DNA of 64,000 bases from Betaproteobacteria bacterium MOLA814 (GTDB lineage: Bacteria > Pseudomonadota > Gammaproteobacteria > Burkholderiales > Burkholderiaceae_C): NCBI GenBank assembly GCA_000496475.1, contig AYMW01000001.1, forward strand, positions 58,613 through 122,612. The letters run 5' to 3'. Made by a program: the position numbers and the translations under genes. The notes beneath the pieces were generated by a model. The model was not told the DNA's origin. It ran no database searches and saw only the letters and a program-made list of their open reading frames with translations. Shown here one piece after another: positions 8,245 to 16,354 of this stretch (its first letter is position 1; the number at the start of each line of letters is the position of its first letter).

Positions 8245-10002
8245 TCACTTGGATCCGTTGATACCAACTAAAACAAGTCCTTCTTTGTCTGGCACTGGCG
8301 GTTCACCAGATCGGGTTGCATGCTCAAAGGCTTCATGCACGCTCAGAAACACCTTTCCCGTCAGGCGCTGACCTAGTTCGGTCGTTCGGAGCCGGTCCAT
8401 GACTGGTCCTTTCACCTCGGCCAGCGCGAAAGTCATCCCTCTGGCTGATAGGCTGCGCTCTAGCTGTGTCAGTACGCCCAGCGCCGTGGTGTCAACCTGG
8501 TTCACGGCAGAGCAAATCAACAGGACGTAGCGAAGGGAGGGGTCATCAGTCAGCAGTTTTTCGATGTAGTCCTCAAGGATAGTGGCGTTCGCAAAGAACA
8601 GGCTCTCATCAACGCGCAGGGCCAGTAGGCCAGGCACGGTCTCCACTGCGTGTCGTTTGATATTGCGGAAGTGCTCGCTGCCGGGAACCCGACCAACGAC
8701 CGCCATGTGAGGGTGACTGCTGCGCCAGACCAGAACCCCTAGCGATAGCACCACACCAGTCAAAATGCCTGCTTCCACACCCAGTGTCACCACGCCCAGC
8801 GCTGTGGCAAGCAGGGACAACGCATCGGAGCGGTCGTAGTGCCAGGCCTCCTTGAGAGTCTTAAGGTCAATCAGCGAGGTCACCGCCACAATGATCGTGG
8901 CAGCCAGCACAGCATGAGGCAGGTAGTGAAACAGACCAGTCAGTGCGGCAATCACCAGCGCCATCAGCGCCGCGGAAATAACGCCGGCTAAAGGCGTGTT
9001 GGCACCCGCGGCGAAGTTGACCACAGAGCGCGAAAAACCACCAGTCACAGGGTAGCCGCCCGACAACGCGCTGGCCACATTGGCGGCACCCAGACCGAGC
9101 AGTTCGCGGTTGGGTTCAATGCGTTGCTGGCGCTTGAGTGCCAGAGATTGCGCCACCGACACGCTTTCAACAAAGCCGATTAGCGTGATCAGCAGCGCAG
9201 GCAGCCAGAGCTGTCCCAGCGTGGTCATGTTGGGCAAGGAAAGTGCCAATTGCGGTAGACCCTGCGGCACATGACCCACCACGCTGACGCCGGCAGTTTC
9301 GTTGAGCTTGAACCCAGCCACCAAAGCGGTCGATGCAATCACGGCCACCATCGGTGCGAGTTTTGTCATCAGGTCGGCCGCCTTAGCCGAACACCCAACC
9401 CGTATCAGGCACTGGGCCAAATAGCGACGGGCCAGGAGTAGAAAAAGCAGGCTGGATACACCGATGACCAGTGTGGCCGGCTGGGTCTGGGGCAGAGCCT
9501 TGACCAGGCCGGCTAGTGTCTCCAATACGTCCGAACCGGCCACCTTGACGCCAAGGATGTACTTGAGCTGACCCACAGCGATCAAGACCGCAGAACCGGT
9601 GATGAAGCCGCTGATAACAGGGTGACTGAGAAAATAGGCAAGGAAACCCAAACGCAAGGCGCCGAAAACCAACAGCATGACGCCCGAGATAAGCGACAGT
9701 TGCACGGCGAGTGCCACATAGTCAGACGACCCTGCGGCTGCCAAGGGCTGCAAGGCGCTGGCTGTCATGAGCGAAGCGACCGCCACCGGGCCCACCGCCA
9801 GCGTCATGCTAGAACCCAGTAAAGCGTAAGCCACGATAGGCAGGATGCTGGCATACAGGCCAACCTCAGGCGGCAGCCCAGCCAGCATGGCGTAGGCAAG
9901 ACTTTGTGGAATAAGCATGACCGTGACGATCAGGCCAGCAGTGAGGTCACCAGCCAGCCAGGTCGGTTGGTAGGTACGAAGCCATAAAGGTAACCATGAC
10001 AT
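8245..10002 (-). CDS. SulP-family sulfate/anion permease with STAS domain
   Basis: Inner-membrane anion transporter of the SLC26A/SulP family, 585 aa. The membrane domain starts at the N terminus with DLTAGLIVTVMLIPQSLAYA and shows GLYASILP, HPVISGFITG and GGYPVTGGFSRS. A cytoplasmic STAS domain follows from about residue 450, with LLICSAVNQVDTTALGVL. The start ATG has GGA 8 bases upstream. It is the last gene of an ArsR-YeeE-YeeE-SulP series on the minus strand, 96 bases after the second YeeE gene. Its context suggests sulfate or sulfite movement linked to reduced-sulfur metabolism; the ion is not proven by sequence. Confidence 0.88.
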   Translation of the reverse strand: MSWLPLWLRTYQPTWLAGDLTAGLIVTVMLIPQSLAYAMLAGLPPEVGLYASILPIVAYALLGSSMTLAVGPVAVASLMTASALQPLAAAGSSDYVALAVQLSLISGVMLLVFGALRLGFLAYFLSHPVISGFITGSAVLIAVGQLKYILGVKVAGSDVLETLAGLVKALPQTQPATLVIGVSSLLFLLLARRYLAQCLIRVGCSAKAADLMTKLAPMVAVIASTALVAGFKLNETAGVSVVGHVPQGLPQLALSLPNMTTLGQLWLPALLITLIGFVESVSVAQSLALKRQQRIEPNRELLGLGAANVASALSGGYPVTGGFSRSVVNFAAGANTPLAGVISAALMALVIAALTGLFHYLPHAVLAATIIVAVTSLIDLKTLKEAWHYDRSDALSLLATALGVVTLGVEAGILTGVVLSLGVLVWRSSHPHMAVVGRVPGSEHFRNIKRHAVETVPGLLALRVDESLFFANATILEDYIEKLLTDDPSLRYVLLICSAVNQVDTTALGVLTQLERSLSARGMTFALAEVKGPVMDRLRTTELGQRLTGKVFLSVHEAFEHATRSGEPPVPDKEGLVLVGINGSK

Positions 10003-10098
10003 GAGGTTTTCCGTGTTGGATGGGGAGTTGTGCCCGCTCAGTCACACGCACGGGTCAGGGCAAAAATCTGAGCCGACCGGGCCCAGAACTGCAGAAGG

Positions 10099-10557
10099 TT
10101 AGAGAGGGCCTGGGCCAGTTTTTTCCTGTGTGTCCACGCTCTGCATTCGCCGTTCGCTCCATTCGAAAAGCGCCATGCCCACGAGCATGGCCAGTACAAA
10201 AACGGCGGCTTTGGGCTGGCCTGCGCCCAGTGAGACAATGGCAGGGCCTGGACAATAACCCGCCAGGCCCCAGCCTGCACCGAATAACAAGCTGCCGCCT
10301 AGCAGGCGCTTGTCAATGTCTTTCGAGTTGGGCAGTTGGAGAGCACCTCCCAGAAAAGTAGTGGTGCGTTTTTTTGCCAACGCGAACGCAAAGCTGCCGA
10401 CCAAGATGGCGCCGCCCATCACCAGCGCGAGCGATGGATCCCAGGCGCCAAACAGGTCCAAGAAACCGAGGACTTTGCCGGGGTCGGTCATGCCGGAGAG
10501 GATCAGGCCGATGCCGAAAATTAGCCCAACTGCAAATTCAAAGATGCGATGATTCAT
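10099..10557 (-). CDS. YeeE/YedE-type half-transporter (C-terminal half)
   Basis: Membrane protein of 152 aa, the second of two adjacent half-length YeeE/YedE (DUF6691-like) proteins. In family members, conserved Cys in short helices pass thiosulfate or another reduced sulfur species across the inner membrane. Visible signs are GIGLILSGMTDPGKVLGFLD near the start and GAGWGLAGYCPGPA with one Cys at about residue 100. ATG at 10557 is chosen because AAGGAAA lies about 5 bases upstream; an earlier ATG would overlap the preceding gene and adds non-family sequence. It follows the first half-transporter gene by 22 bases, consistent with a two-subunit complex. Confidence 0.85.
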   Translation of the reverse strand: MNHRIFEFAVGLIFGIGLILSGMTDPGKVLGFLDLFGAWDPSLALVMGGAILVGSFAFALAKKRTTTFLGGALQLPNSKDIDKRLLGGSLLFGAGWGLAGYCPGPAIVSLGAGQPKAAVFVLAMLVGMALFEWSERRMQSVDTQEKTGPGPL

Positions 10558-10579
10558 GAGTTTTCCTTGGTTTATGGTG

Positions 10580-11014
10580 TCAAGCGGCCAGCACATGGCG
10601 AACGAGATAGACGGTCACAAAGCCCGTGCCCATGAAGGTGAGCGTGGCCACCAACGAGCGGGGCGACAGACGAGACAAGCCACAAACCCCGTGCCCGCTG
10701 GTGCAACCGGAACCAAACCGTGTGCCCACGCCCACCAGCAGGCCAGCAACGACCAGCGTGGCCCACCCCGCGTCGATGCGTACGGCGCTAGGTCCGGCTA
10801 CAACAAAATAAATCAGGGGCGCAGCGAGCATGCCCAGCACCAAGGATAGGCGCCAGCCCACGTCACCTGATGTCGGGCGTAACAGTCCACCAATGATCCC
10901 GCTGATGCCCAAGATGCGGCCATTGAACAAAATGAAGACTGCCGAGGCCAGGCCCAGCAAGATACCGCCCGACAGTGAAGCCCACGGCGTGAAGTTGTTC
11001 CAGTCGATTGTCAT
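10580..11014 (-). CDS. YeeE/YedE-type half-transporter (N-terminal half)
   Basis: Membrane protein of 144 aa and partner of the next gene. It contains [25 protein letters not shown] and the diagnostic [27 protein letters not shown] with two Cys, the part of the family that forms the sulfur-conducting path. Its ATG overlaps the stop of the ArsR-type gene by 4 bases (ATGA), which indicates coupled translation and control by that repressor. In BigR-type loci such transporters are induced by sulfide or persulfide; this is inferred here from context. Confidence 0.87.
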   Translation of the reverse strand: MTIDWNNFTPWASLSGGILLGLASAVFILFNGRILGISGIIGGLLRPTSGDVGWRLSLVLGMLAAPLIYFVVAGPSAVRIDAGWATLVVAGLLVGVGTRFGSGCTSGHGVCGLSRLSPRSLVATLTFMGTGFVTVYLVRHVLAA

Positions 11015-11343
11015 TTCTTTTTCCTTTTTGATTGATCACAAAATTGCTCGTACAGTACGGCCATCACGGCCAGCGCCTGCTCGCTGTCGATGCGGTAATA
11101 AATAGCCGTGCCCTCGCGTCGCGTGCTGACCAAACCGTCTTCACGCAACACGCTCAGTTGCTGGGATAACGTTGGCTGCACAATACCGACGATCTCCTCA
11201 AGTTCACCCACCCGCAACTCGCCCTGTGCCAGTTGGCACATCAGCAACAGCCGATCAGGGTTGGACAGCGCCTTCATCAGGCGGCCAGCCTCTTTGGCCG
11301 AGCGGCGCAGTATGTCGATGTCCATTACGGTGCCTGCATCCAT
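11011..11343 (-). CDS. bigR: ArsR-family repressor of BigR/SqrR (persulfide-sensing) type
   Basis: Dimeric winged-helix repressor of 110 aa. The recognition helix lies in VQPTLSQQLSVLREDGLV. Two Cys stand at 36 (LLMCQLAQGEL) and 102 (YEQFCDQ), the placement of the pair that forms an intramolecular tetrasulfide in BigR/SqrR. Metal-site Cys of ArsR/SmtB are absent, so arsenic sensing is unlikely. The start could be ATG 11343 or ATG 11325; the family suggests the second, and neither has a strong ribosome-binding site. A perfect 7-5-7 AT-rich dyad lies 25 bases upstream. It heads the YeeE-YeeE-SulP operon and faces a broken persulfide dioxygenase gene. Confidence 0.82.
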   Translation of the reverse strand: MDAGTVMDIDILRRSAKEAGRLMKALSNPDRLLLMCQLAQGELRVGELEEIVGIVQPTLSQQLSVLREDGLVSTRREGTAIYYRIDSEQALAVMAVLYEQFCDQSKRKKK

Positions 11344-11367
11344 GGGGTTGTGACTCTTTTCGTAGTT

Positions 11368-11386
11368 AATATAAATATATTATATT
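11368..11386. promoter_or_regulatory. Probable ArsR/BigR operator
   Basis: AATATAA-ATATA-TTATATT is a perfect 7-bp inverted repeat with a 5-base spacer, set in a very AT-rich stretch (11365-11415) between the repressor gene and the divergent pseudogene. Its size and AT-rich character fit a BigR-type operator. It would control both directions. Confidence 0.65.
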
Positions 11387-11446
11387 TAGTTATATATTAT
11401 CTGTCAATATAATTTAGGTTGGTATTTTTTGAACAAGGCAAGTTCC

Positions 11447-11671
11447 ATGACTCCTACCGTAGAAAGCTTTTCAACCCTCACCTAGACCGTGAACTACGTG
11501 GCTTATGAGAAGGAAGGCACAGCCTGCGCCACCATTGATTCAGTGCATGGCTACGACCCCAAGACCGGGCACACCCAGACAGCCTCGGCAGACAAGCTGA
11601 ACGCATTCATACAGGAAAAAAACTGCAAGTCGATTGGATTTTAGAAACCCACGCTTATGCCGATCACCTGT
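11447..11671 (+). pseudogene. Broken Blh-type persulfide dioxygenase (metallo-beta-lactamase fold)
   Basis: Relic of the ETHE1/Blh persulfide dioxygenase that normally accompanies BigR. From ATG 11447 the frame reads MTPTVESF, then TAG at 11483-11485, then VNYVAYEKEG, IDSVHGYDPKTGHTQTASADKL. Adding one base to the A7 run at 11616-11622 restores LQVDWILETHAYADHL, the family metal-binding segment, in which the second His of THAHADH has become Tyr. Homology stops soon after about 11671. So the gene has a nonsense codon, a frameshift, a lost metal ligand and a missing C-terminal three quarters. It is divergent from the intact repressor gene. Confidence 0.85.
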
Positions 11672-11759
11672 TGCAGGACGACGAAGTCGTTGCCATCGGT
11701 GCGTCAGCTGCTAAGCCGGACGTCCGCCTGGGAGAGCACGCTGGCCGAGCGGTATCCAC

Positions 11760-12107
11760 TCACGCCAGTGCGCGGTAGCCTTTCAAGCCGCCAGCGATGT
11801 ATCGGGCATTGGTGTAGCCCATGCGACGCAAAGTGTCTGCAGACAAAGCGCCACGATTGTGGGCGTTGCTTTAGCACAGAATTACAGTATGAAGCTCTGG
11901 TATCACGCCCTCGATGTTCATCTCAAGCTTGCCGCGGCTGAGATGGAGCGATCCAACGATGTGATCGGCTTCGTGCTCTTCCTTGTCGCGGATGTCCAGT
12001 GCGATGGCGCCGGTTGCCAGCAAGCTGTCGACCTGTTCGGGGAGCACACCTTGCACTTGGGAGATGGCGTCATCGGCCAGGCACTGAAATTTTTGAGTGT
12101 AGGCCAT
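11760..12107 (-). pseudogene. Broken rhodanese-domain sulfurtransferase
   Basis: Minus-strand single-domain rhodanese relic. From ATG 12107 it reads ISQVQGVLPEQVDSLLATGAIALDIRDKEEHEADHIVGSLHLSRGKLE, then PELHTVILC, a TAA stop, and continues in the same frame as SNAHNRGALSADTLRRMGY and IAGGLKGYRAL to TGA at 11760. The family active site here would be C-Y-C-N-A, so Tyr has become a stop and the catalytic Cys has become Ser. Both key positions are lost, while the rest of the frame is intact, which suggests recent inactivation. It would have served the same sulfide-handling locus. Confidence 0.82.
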
Positions 12108-12397
12108 TGGATTCTCAGAGTTGCAAAAGACGAATAGGAATTTCAACCGAATGACGTATGGCGGTTCTGCCGCAGCAAGGATCTACGACAATCTAGCGCA
12201 TCCATGATGTCCGTAAAAGTGTGGTCAATGGCGCCTTACGCAACGTTCTCACACAGCGCCACGACCCGCTGATAGTGATGTTGACTTGCATGAGATGGTA
12301 CGTAACCTATCCCCTGAGCCTAGGTCACACGAATAGATGATACGGGAACGCGGTGTTTTCGTTTAAGCTTATGCGGCAGAACCCAAAGCCTTAGACG

Positions 12398-13372
12398 CTA
12401 AGCAGCTACAACTGTTATGAGTAAGTAAGCAAGGTAGATAAAGTATGCGCCAAGCAGCACAGCACCTTCTAGGCGGTTGATGCTGCCGGTCTTGCTTTTA
12501 AAACCCATACCCACCACAAATAAAGCGATGGTGAGTAGCACCATGATGGGGAAATCTCGCGCCATGATGGATGGGTCCACCGCAGCCGGTGCGATCAGGC
12601 CAGCGACTCCGACGACACCCAAAGTGTTGAATAGGTTGGATCCCAAAATATTACCAAGTGCCATTGCATGCTGCTGCTTTCGCACAGCCACCACGCTAGA
12701 CACGAGCTCTGGCAGCGAAGTGCCAATGGCCACCACAGTCAGGCCAACGACCAAATCACTCACACCTAGACTTTTCGCCATATTCTCTGCCCCCCACACC
12801 AAGGCGCGTGAACTGGCCATCATCACCAATAAGCCTGTGCCCACCAACAGCCAAGCACGCTTGGCAGACATCTGATGTTCCTGCGCCTCAACTGCTGCGG
12901 CTTGGGACATTGCGTCTTCTCTGGTAGCCATGCTTTGGCGAACAAGCCACCACATCACAGCGGCAAACGTGGCTATCAAAACCAAAGCATCCAACAAGCT
13001 GAGTTGACCATCCAGTAACTGATAGCCAGCCAGCAAAGTCACACCAGTGAGTATGGGTAGCTCTTGGCGCAACACTTGCGACTGCACAGGAATGGGACTG
13101 ATCAGTGCCGTCATGCCCAAAATCAATGCAATGTTGCAAATGTTAGAGCCGTAGGCGTTGCCTAAAGCAAGTCCTGGGTTGTCTTGCAGCGCGGCAATCG
13201 CCGACACAACCATCTCTGGTGCAGAGGTTCCAATGCCCACAACAACCATGCCAATGAGTAGCGCAGGCATACCGTAATGGTTGGCAATGGCGGCTGCGCC
13301 ATCAACAAATTTATCGGCGCTAAGAACCAGCAGCACCAAACCAATAACAAATGCCAAAATAAACATAGTCAT
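12398..13372 (-). CDS. Calcium/sodium antiporter of the YrbG (CaCA) family
   Basis: Inner-membrane cation/Ca2+ exchanger, 324 aa from the chosen start, the same length as E. coli YrbG. It has two inverted alpha-repeats, each with the exchanger signature: GIGTSAPEMVVS...GNAYGSNICNI in the first half and AIGTSLPELVSS...GNILGSNLFNT in the second. A cytoplasmic loop with Gln/Ala/Glu-rich sequence separates them. The frame is open upstream to 13480 and would add 36 residues including a hydrophobic run. Neither start has a good ribosome-binding site, so the N terminus is uncertain. It stands alone on the minus strand. Confidence 0.85.
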   Translation of the reverse strand: MTMFILAFVIGLVLLVLSADKFVDGAAAIANHYGMPALLIGMVVVGIGTSAPEMVVSAIAALQDNPGLALGNAYGSNICNIALILGMTALISPIPVQSQVLRQELPILTGVTLLAGYQLLDGQLSLLDALVLIATFAAVMWWLVRQSMATREDAMSQAAAVEAQEHQMSAKRAWLLVGTGLLVMMASSRALVWGAENMAKSLGVSDLVVGLTVVAIGTSLPELVSSVVAVRKQQHAMALGNILGSNLFNTLGVVGVAGLIAPAAVDPSIMARDFPIMVLLTIALFVVGMGFKSKTGSINRLEGAVLLGAYFIYLAYLLITVVAA

Positions 13373-13519
13373 GATGGAGCTTGCGCGGTGATGTAGCGCA
13401 ATAGTGAGCGTGAGGCTTATGAAGCCAAAAACAACGCCGACAGTAACTGTCTGCGGTATAGCCTGAGCAGTGACCTGCATCTGGATGACAGGAATGTAAC
13501 AGATGCATCACAGCTTTCA

Positions 13520-13697
13520 CTATGTTGTTTGAACATCTTGGCTACGCAGGTGCAACAAGCTTCCCAGTGGTGCGGCGCCAACCACCCTGCCCCAGAGTAA
13601 GTTCAATTCGAACGGATTCAGGTTGCTGTGATTGATGCCTGACAACACACTGTATTCGAGCAGCAGGTTGGCATTCCCCCAAACCTGTAGCAACCCT
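13520..13697 (-). pseudogene. Possible C-terminal relic of an unidentified protein
   Basis: On the minus strand about 58 codons between TAA and TAG read as orderly protein (QVWGNANLLLEYSVLSGINHS then NPFELNLLWGRVVG) without any start codon. I do not recognise the family. The quality of the sequence suggests the tail of a former gene rather than chance. Confidence 0.3.
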
Positions 13698-13711
13698 CGA
13701 TGTAATTAAAG

Positions 13712-13906
13712 ATGTCTGACTTGGCTGCTGCTCAAGCTTATTCAAAAGCACGGTTACCCTTAGCTCTCTTGTTTAAAAATGGTCAAGGGGTCGTCAAGGA
13801 TTACACTGAAGTAAGGCATTTGTTCAATGTGGTCGACCTACAAAGCTTCAACACATTGCTGCGCGAACAGGCCATGCCAACCCGTCCACCCTGTCTAGGC
13901 GAATGA
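13712..13906 (+). pseudogene. Fragment resembling a Sel1-like repeat
   Basis: A 64-codon frame contains LALLFKNGQGVVKDYTEVRHLF, which fits one Sel1/TPR-like repeat (A-x-LG-x-MY-x-NGQGV-x-DY-x-EA). One degenerate repeat cannot make a Sel1 protein. The tail after it is unrelated, so I read this as a relic. Confidence 0.4.
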
Positions 13907-13958
13907 CGCCCTATCCACAATGAAACTACATATCCGAACGTATGTCCGGGGAGAAACC

Positions 13959-14516
13959 ATGCTCAAAGCGCTGTCCGTTAGCATCACAATTCTGGCCCTT
14001 GCCAGCAGCCTGCACGCCCAGTCCATGAATCACACCGACATGGATCATGCAGCTCACATGAAAACCATCGAAGACGCCCAGCGGCAGGCGGAAGTTTCGC
14101 TGCGTGGTGAAGACGTTATGCCATTTAGCCTTGCGGCAACAACGCACATCTTCAGCAAGCTGGTGGATGGTGGCGTTCAGCAAGTTGTGGCCAAGAATTC
14201 GAACGACAACGCCCAGGTCATATTGGTGCGTCAGCACCTTCAACAAATTCGTGAGGAATTTCTCAAAGGGGACTTCTCAAACCCCACCCACATTCACGGT
14301 CAGAGCATGCCCGGACTTGCGGACCTTCAAGCGGCAAAGTCTGGTCAAATCGCCATTGACTATAAGGATGTGAACGGTGGAGCGGAACTCACTTACAAGA
14401 CAGGAACGCCACGTTTAGTAGCAGCACTGCATAAGTGGTTTGACGCTCAACTCTCCGACCATGGCATGGATGCCATGGAAGGCCACGACCACCATGGTGA
14501 AATGAAGAAGCCTTGA
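13959..14516 (+). CDS. Periplasmic His-rich protein of unknown function
   Basis: Exported protein of 185 aa with a clear signal peptide (MLKALSVSITILALASSLHAQS). The mature part starts with a His/Met-rich stretch (MNHTDMDHAAHM) and ends with a second one (HGMDAMEGHDHHGEM). The central part contains AEVSLRGEDVMPFSLAATTH, ILVRQHLQQIREEFLKGDFS and THIHGQSMPGL. Proteins like this are widespread in Burkholderiales and, as I recall, sometimes mislabelled aspartate carbamoyltransferase; none of that enzyme's motifs is present. ATG 13959 is chosen for the signal peptide and a GGGGAG ribosome-binding site. The His/Met-rich ends suggest periplasmic metal binding (copper), an inference. It precedes a methyltransferase gene by 36 bases. 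Confidence 0.7.
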   Translation: MLKALSVSITILALASSLHAQSMNHTDMDHAAHMKTIEDAQRQAEVSLRGEDVMPFSLAATTHIFSKLVDGGVQQVVAKNSNDNAQVILVRQHLQQIREEFLKGDFSNPTHIHGQSMPGLADLQAAKSGQIAIDYKDVNGGAELTYKTGTPRLVAALHKWFDAQLSDHGMDAMEGHDHHGEMKKP

Positions 14517-14552
14517 TCGTTAAAATCCTTGCAACACCAGAGGAAACAAGTG

Positions 14553-15173
14553 ATGGACAAGCAACAGGAACACTGGGAAAAGGTCTATCAAACCAAGTCG
14601 CCGGATGCGGTGAGCTGGTTTCAAGAACACGCCACCCGTTCGTTTGAGATCATTCGGTCAATTGGCGAAACATCCGAGGCACAGATCATTGATGTAGGGT
14701 CAGGCGCGTCCACATTGTTGGATGATCTGCTGACTGGGGGATTCAAACATGTGTCGGTGCTGGATCTTTCTGCAAGTGCGCTGGAAGTAGCGCGCAGGCG
14801 CCTTGGGCCACTCGGTCAAAACGTGAGATGGATGACTGGCGACATTCGAACCGTGGCCCTGCCTGAGCAGACTTATGACATCTGGCACGACCGCGCCGTC
14901 TTTCACTTCCTAACCGACCCAGCGGATCGAATTGCTTACGTGCGCCAGGTCGTGAAGTCAGTCAAGCCCGGTGGCCATGTGATTGTGGCTACCTTTGCAC
15001 CCGATGGTCCTGAGCAGTGCAGTGGTTTGCCTGTGGTCCGATACGACCCCAATCAACTGCACGATGAGTTTGGCCCAGCGTTTGAACTACTGGAACACAC
15101 CAGTGAAGCGCACAAGACGCCGTGGGGTTCGGTTCAGCACTTCGTTTATTGCCACTGCCGAGCACCTTATTGA
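14553..15173 (+). CDS. Class I SAM-dependent methyltransferase
   Basis: Cytoplasmic 206-residue methyltransferase. The N terminus (HWEKVYQTKSPDAVSWFQ) is typical of the UbiE/thiopurine-like branch. The SAM-binding motif I is IIDVGSGASTLLDDLL, followed by VLDLSASALEVAR, the acidic GDIR motif, and FHFLTDPADRIAYVRQ, then VKPGGHVIVATFAPDGPEQCSGL. The ATG has AGAGGAAAC upstream; an upstream TTG adds 8 non-family residues. It follows the His-rich periplasmic protein gene at 36 bases and is probably co-transcribed. Relatives often sit in metal-resistance loci, but the substrate is unknown. Confidence 0.83.
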   Translation: MDKQQEHWEKVYQTKSPDAVSWFQEHATRSFEIIRSIGETSEAQIIDVGSGASTLLDDLLTGGFKHVSVLDLSASALEVARRRLGPLGQNVRWMTGDIRTVALPEQTYDIWHDRAVFHFLTDPADRIAYVRQVVKSVKPGGHVIVATFAPDGPEQCSGLPVVRYDPNQLHDEFGPAFELLEHTSEAHKTPWGSVQHFVYCHCRAPY

Positions 15174-15290
15174 TCGCTGAAACTTGTTATAAAAACGGCC
15201 CGAAAAATGCGGCAATGCACGCGAGGCCAACCGGGGTAAAGATATTAACTAGAGATGGACTTCCCGCGCAACGGTAGACAAACTCGAACC

Positions 15291-15458
15291 TCACATTGAG
15301 GCGCGTTCAAACGCCTCGGGACTGACGCCACCCAGAGGGCTGTGACGTCTCGTTCGATTGTAGTAAGCCCAGATGTAACCCAACACATCGGCGCGAGCCA
15401 GGTCTCGTGTTTTGTCAATACGCTTTCGGACACGCTCTTTTTTTTCAGTGTTTATTAA
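15291..15458 (-). mobile_element. Relic of IS3-family transposase (OrfB C terminus)
   Basis: The minus-strand frame reads EKKERVRKRIDKTRDLARADV, then YIWAYYNRTRRHSPLGGVSPEAFE. This is the very conserved C-terminal end of IS3-group OrfB transposases (YNxxRRHSxLGGxSPxxFE). Only about 55 codons remain, with no upstream DDE core. I find no terminal inverted repeats around it. A second IS3 relic lies at 27726. Confidence 0.85.
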
Positions 15459-15519
15459 CTCGGCAACCGCCGAGCTAACGCTCACCCGTCAGGAAGCGTT
15501 GAATGTACCAACTTGATTG

Positions 15520-15699
15520 CTACATCATCATTCCACCATCTACCGTGAATAATTGATCTGTTGCAAAAACTGACTCGTCGCTGGCCAAGTACATCACGAT
15601 GGGTGGAATTTACGCTGTTTGAGCCAATTTGCCCAGGGGGTGGCGCGCAATAAGTGGCTTTCGAGCGGCGATGGGATAGTCGTAACTGTTGATGCGCTT
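15520..15699 (-). pseudogene. C-terminal relic of an SDR oxidoreductase
   Basis: One minus-strand frame reads YDYPIAARKPLIARHPLGKL, a TAA stop, then IPPIVMYLASDESVFATDQL and FTVDGGMMM before TAG at 15520. This is the C-terminal end of FabG-like SDR enzymes (HPLGRL...EEIA...YLASDES...VDGG), with a nonsense codon in the EEIA position. No N-terminal nucleotide-binding half is present. It abuts the IS3 relic, which suggests that insertion and deletion removed the rest. Confidence 0.75.
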
Positions 15700-16024
15700 T
15701 AGATGCCGGCGCGCGCCGTGCTGATTTCTTCACCATTAAACAACCAGTCTGACCAACTACTCAAGGCTGGACTTGATGCCCAGCGTGTTCACTTAACAAA
15801 GTGCTCATATGTGCGCAGCCACTTTGTCCGTAGATCGGTGCGGCACGATCAAATCGAGTCACAACTGTTACAGTTGGGCGAATCACACTCTTGCGAGATA
15901 ACTGAACGTGTTGTGCACGGTTTGTATGTCGCTGTTATGACAGCCCACAACTGGCGCTGCGACGCGTCAACAGATCGATACAGTTCTGTTTAAACACACA
16001 CGCAACAAGCAATTGGACAACAGC
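15700..16024. other. Intergenic stretch, no gene supported
   Basis: About 325 bases between the SDR relic and the small exported protein gene. A 96-codon plus-strand frame spans most of it but lacks a ribosome-binding site or any family pattern. I leave it out as a gene. Confidence 0.4.
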
Positions 16025-16312
16025 ATGGCTCAACAATTAACGGCATCTATAGTGAGATTGACATTGGGCTGTATATTGGCCGCAGTATCTGGAACTTTTG
16101 CTTGGGCAGATGACTCTGATACACCTGATACAGCACGTCGGTTTCATGTGACAACAGCACAAGCAACTGGTACACACCCAACAGAAAAACGAGACGTGTA
16201 CACCCCGTACGGCGCTGGGATACACATTATTCGCTCGAATGGCTCTATCGGATACCTTACAACAACCAATGGTCGATTCGTCACTTCTCCACACAAGTAC
16301 AACACTCAGTAA
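16025..16312 (+). CDS. Small exported protein of unknown function
   Basis: A 95-residue protein that I do not recognise. It has a plausible signal peptide (hydrophobic LTLGCILAAVSGTFAWA, cleavage after AWA near residue 28) and a short polar mature part ending in GIHIIRSNGSIGYLTTTNGRF. ATG 16025 is chosen with a weak GGA about 8 bases before it; an in-frame TTG lies 12 bases upstream. It lies 42 bases before a CopD-like membrane protein gene on the same strand, which may be co-transcribed. Confidence 0.5.
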   Translation: MAQQLTASIVRLTLGCILAAVSGTFAWADDSDTPDTARRFHVTTAQATGTHPTEKRDVYTPYGAGIHIIRSNGSIGYLTTTNGRFVTSPHKYNTQ

Positions 16313-16354
16313 GCGTACGCGTGAGACACATTTCCTTACCAACCAAGCACATTC

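Noticed and set aside
11011..11343. Arsenic-responsive ArsR
   Set aside because: The Cys positions fit BigR/SqrR and not the metal sites of ArsR/SmtB, and the neighbours are sulfur genes, not ars genes.
15703..15993. 96-codon plus-strand frame
   Set aside because: No ribosome-binding site, signal or family pattern; it lies in a gene-relic region.
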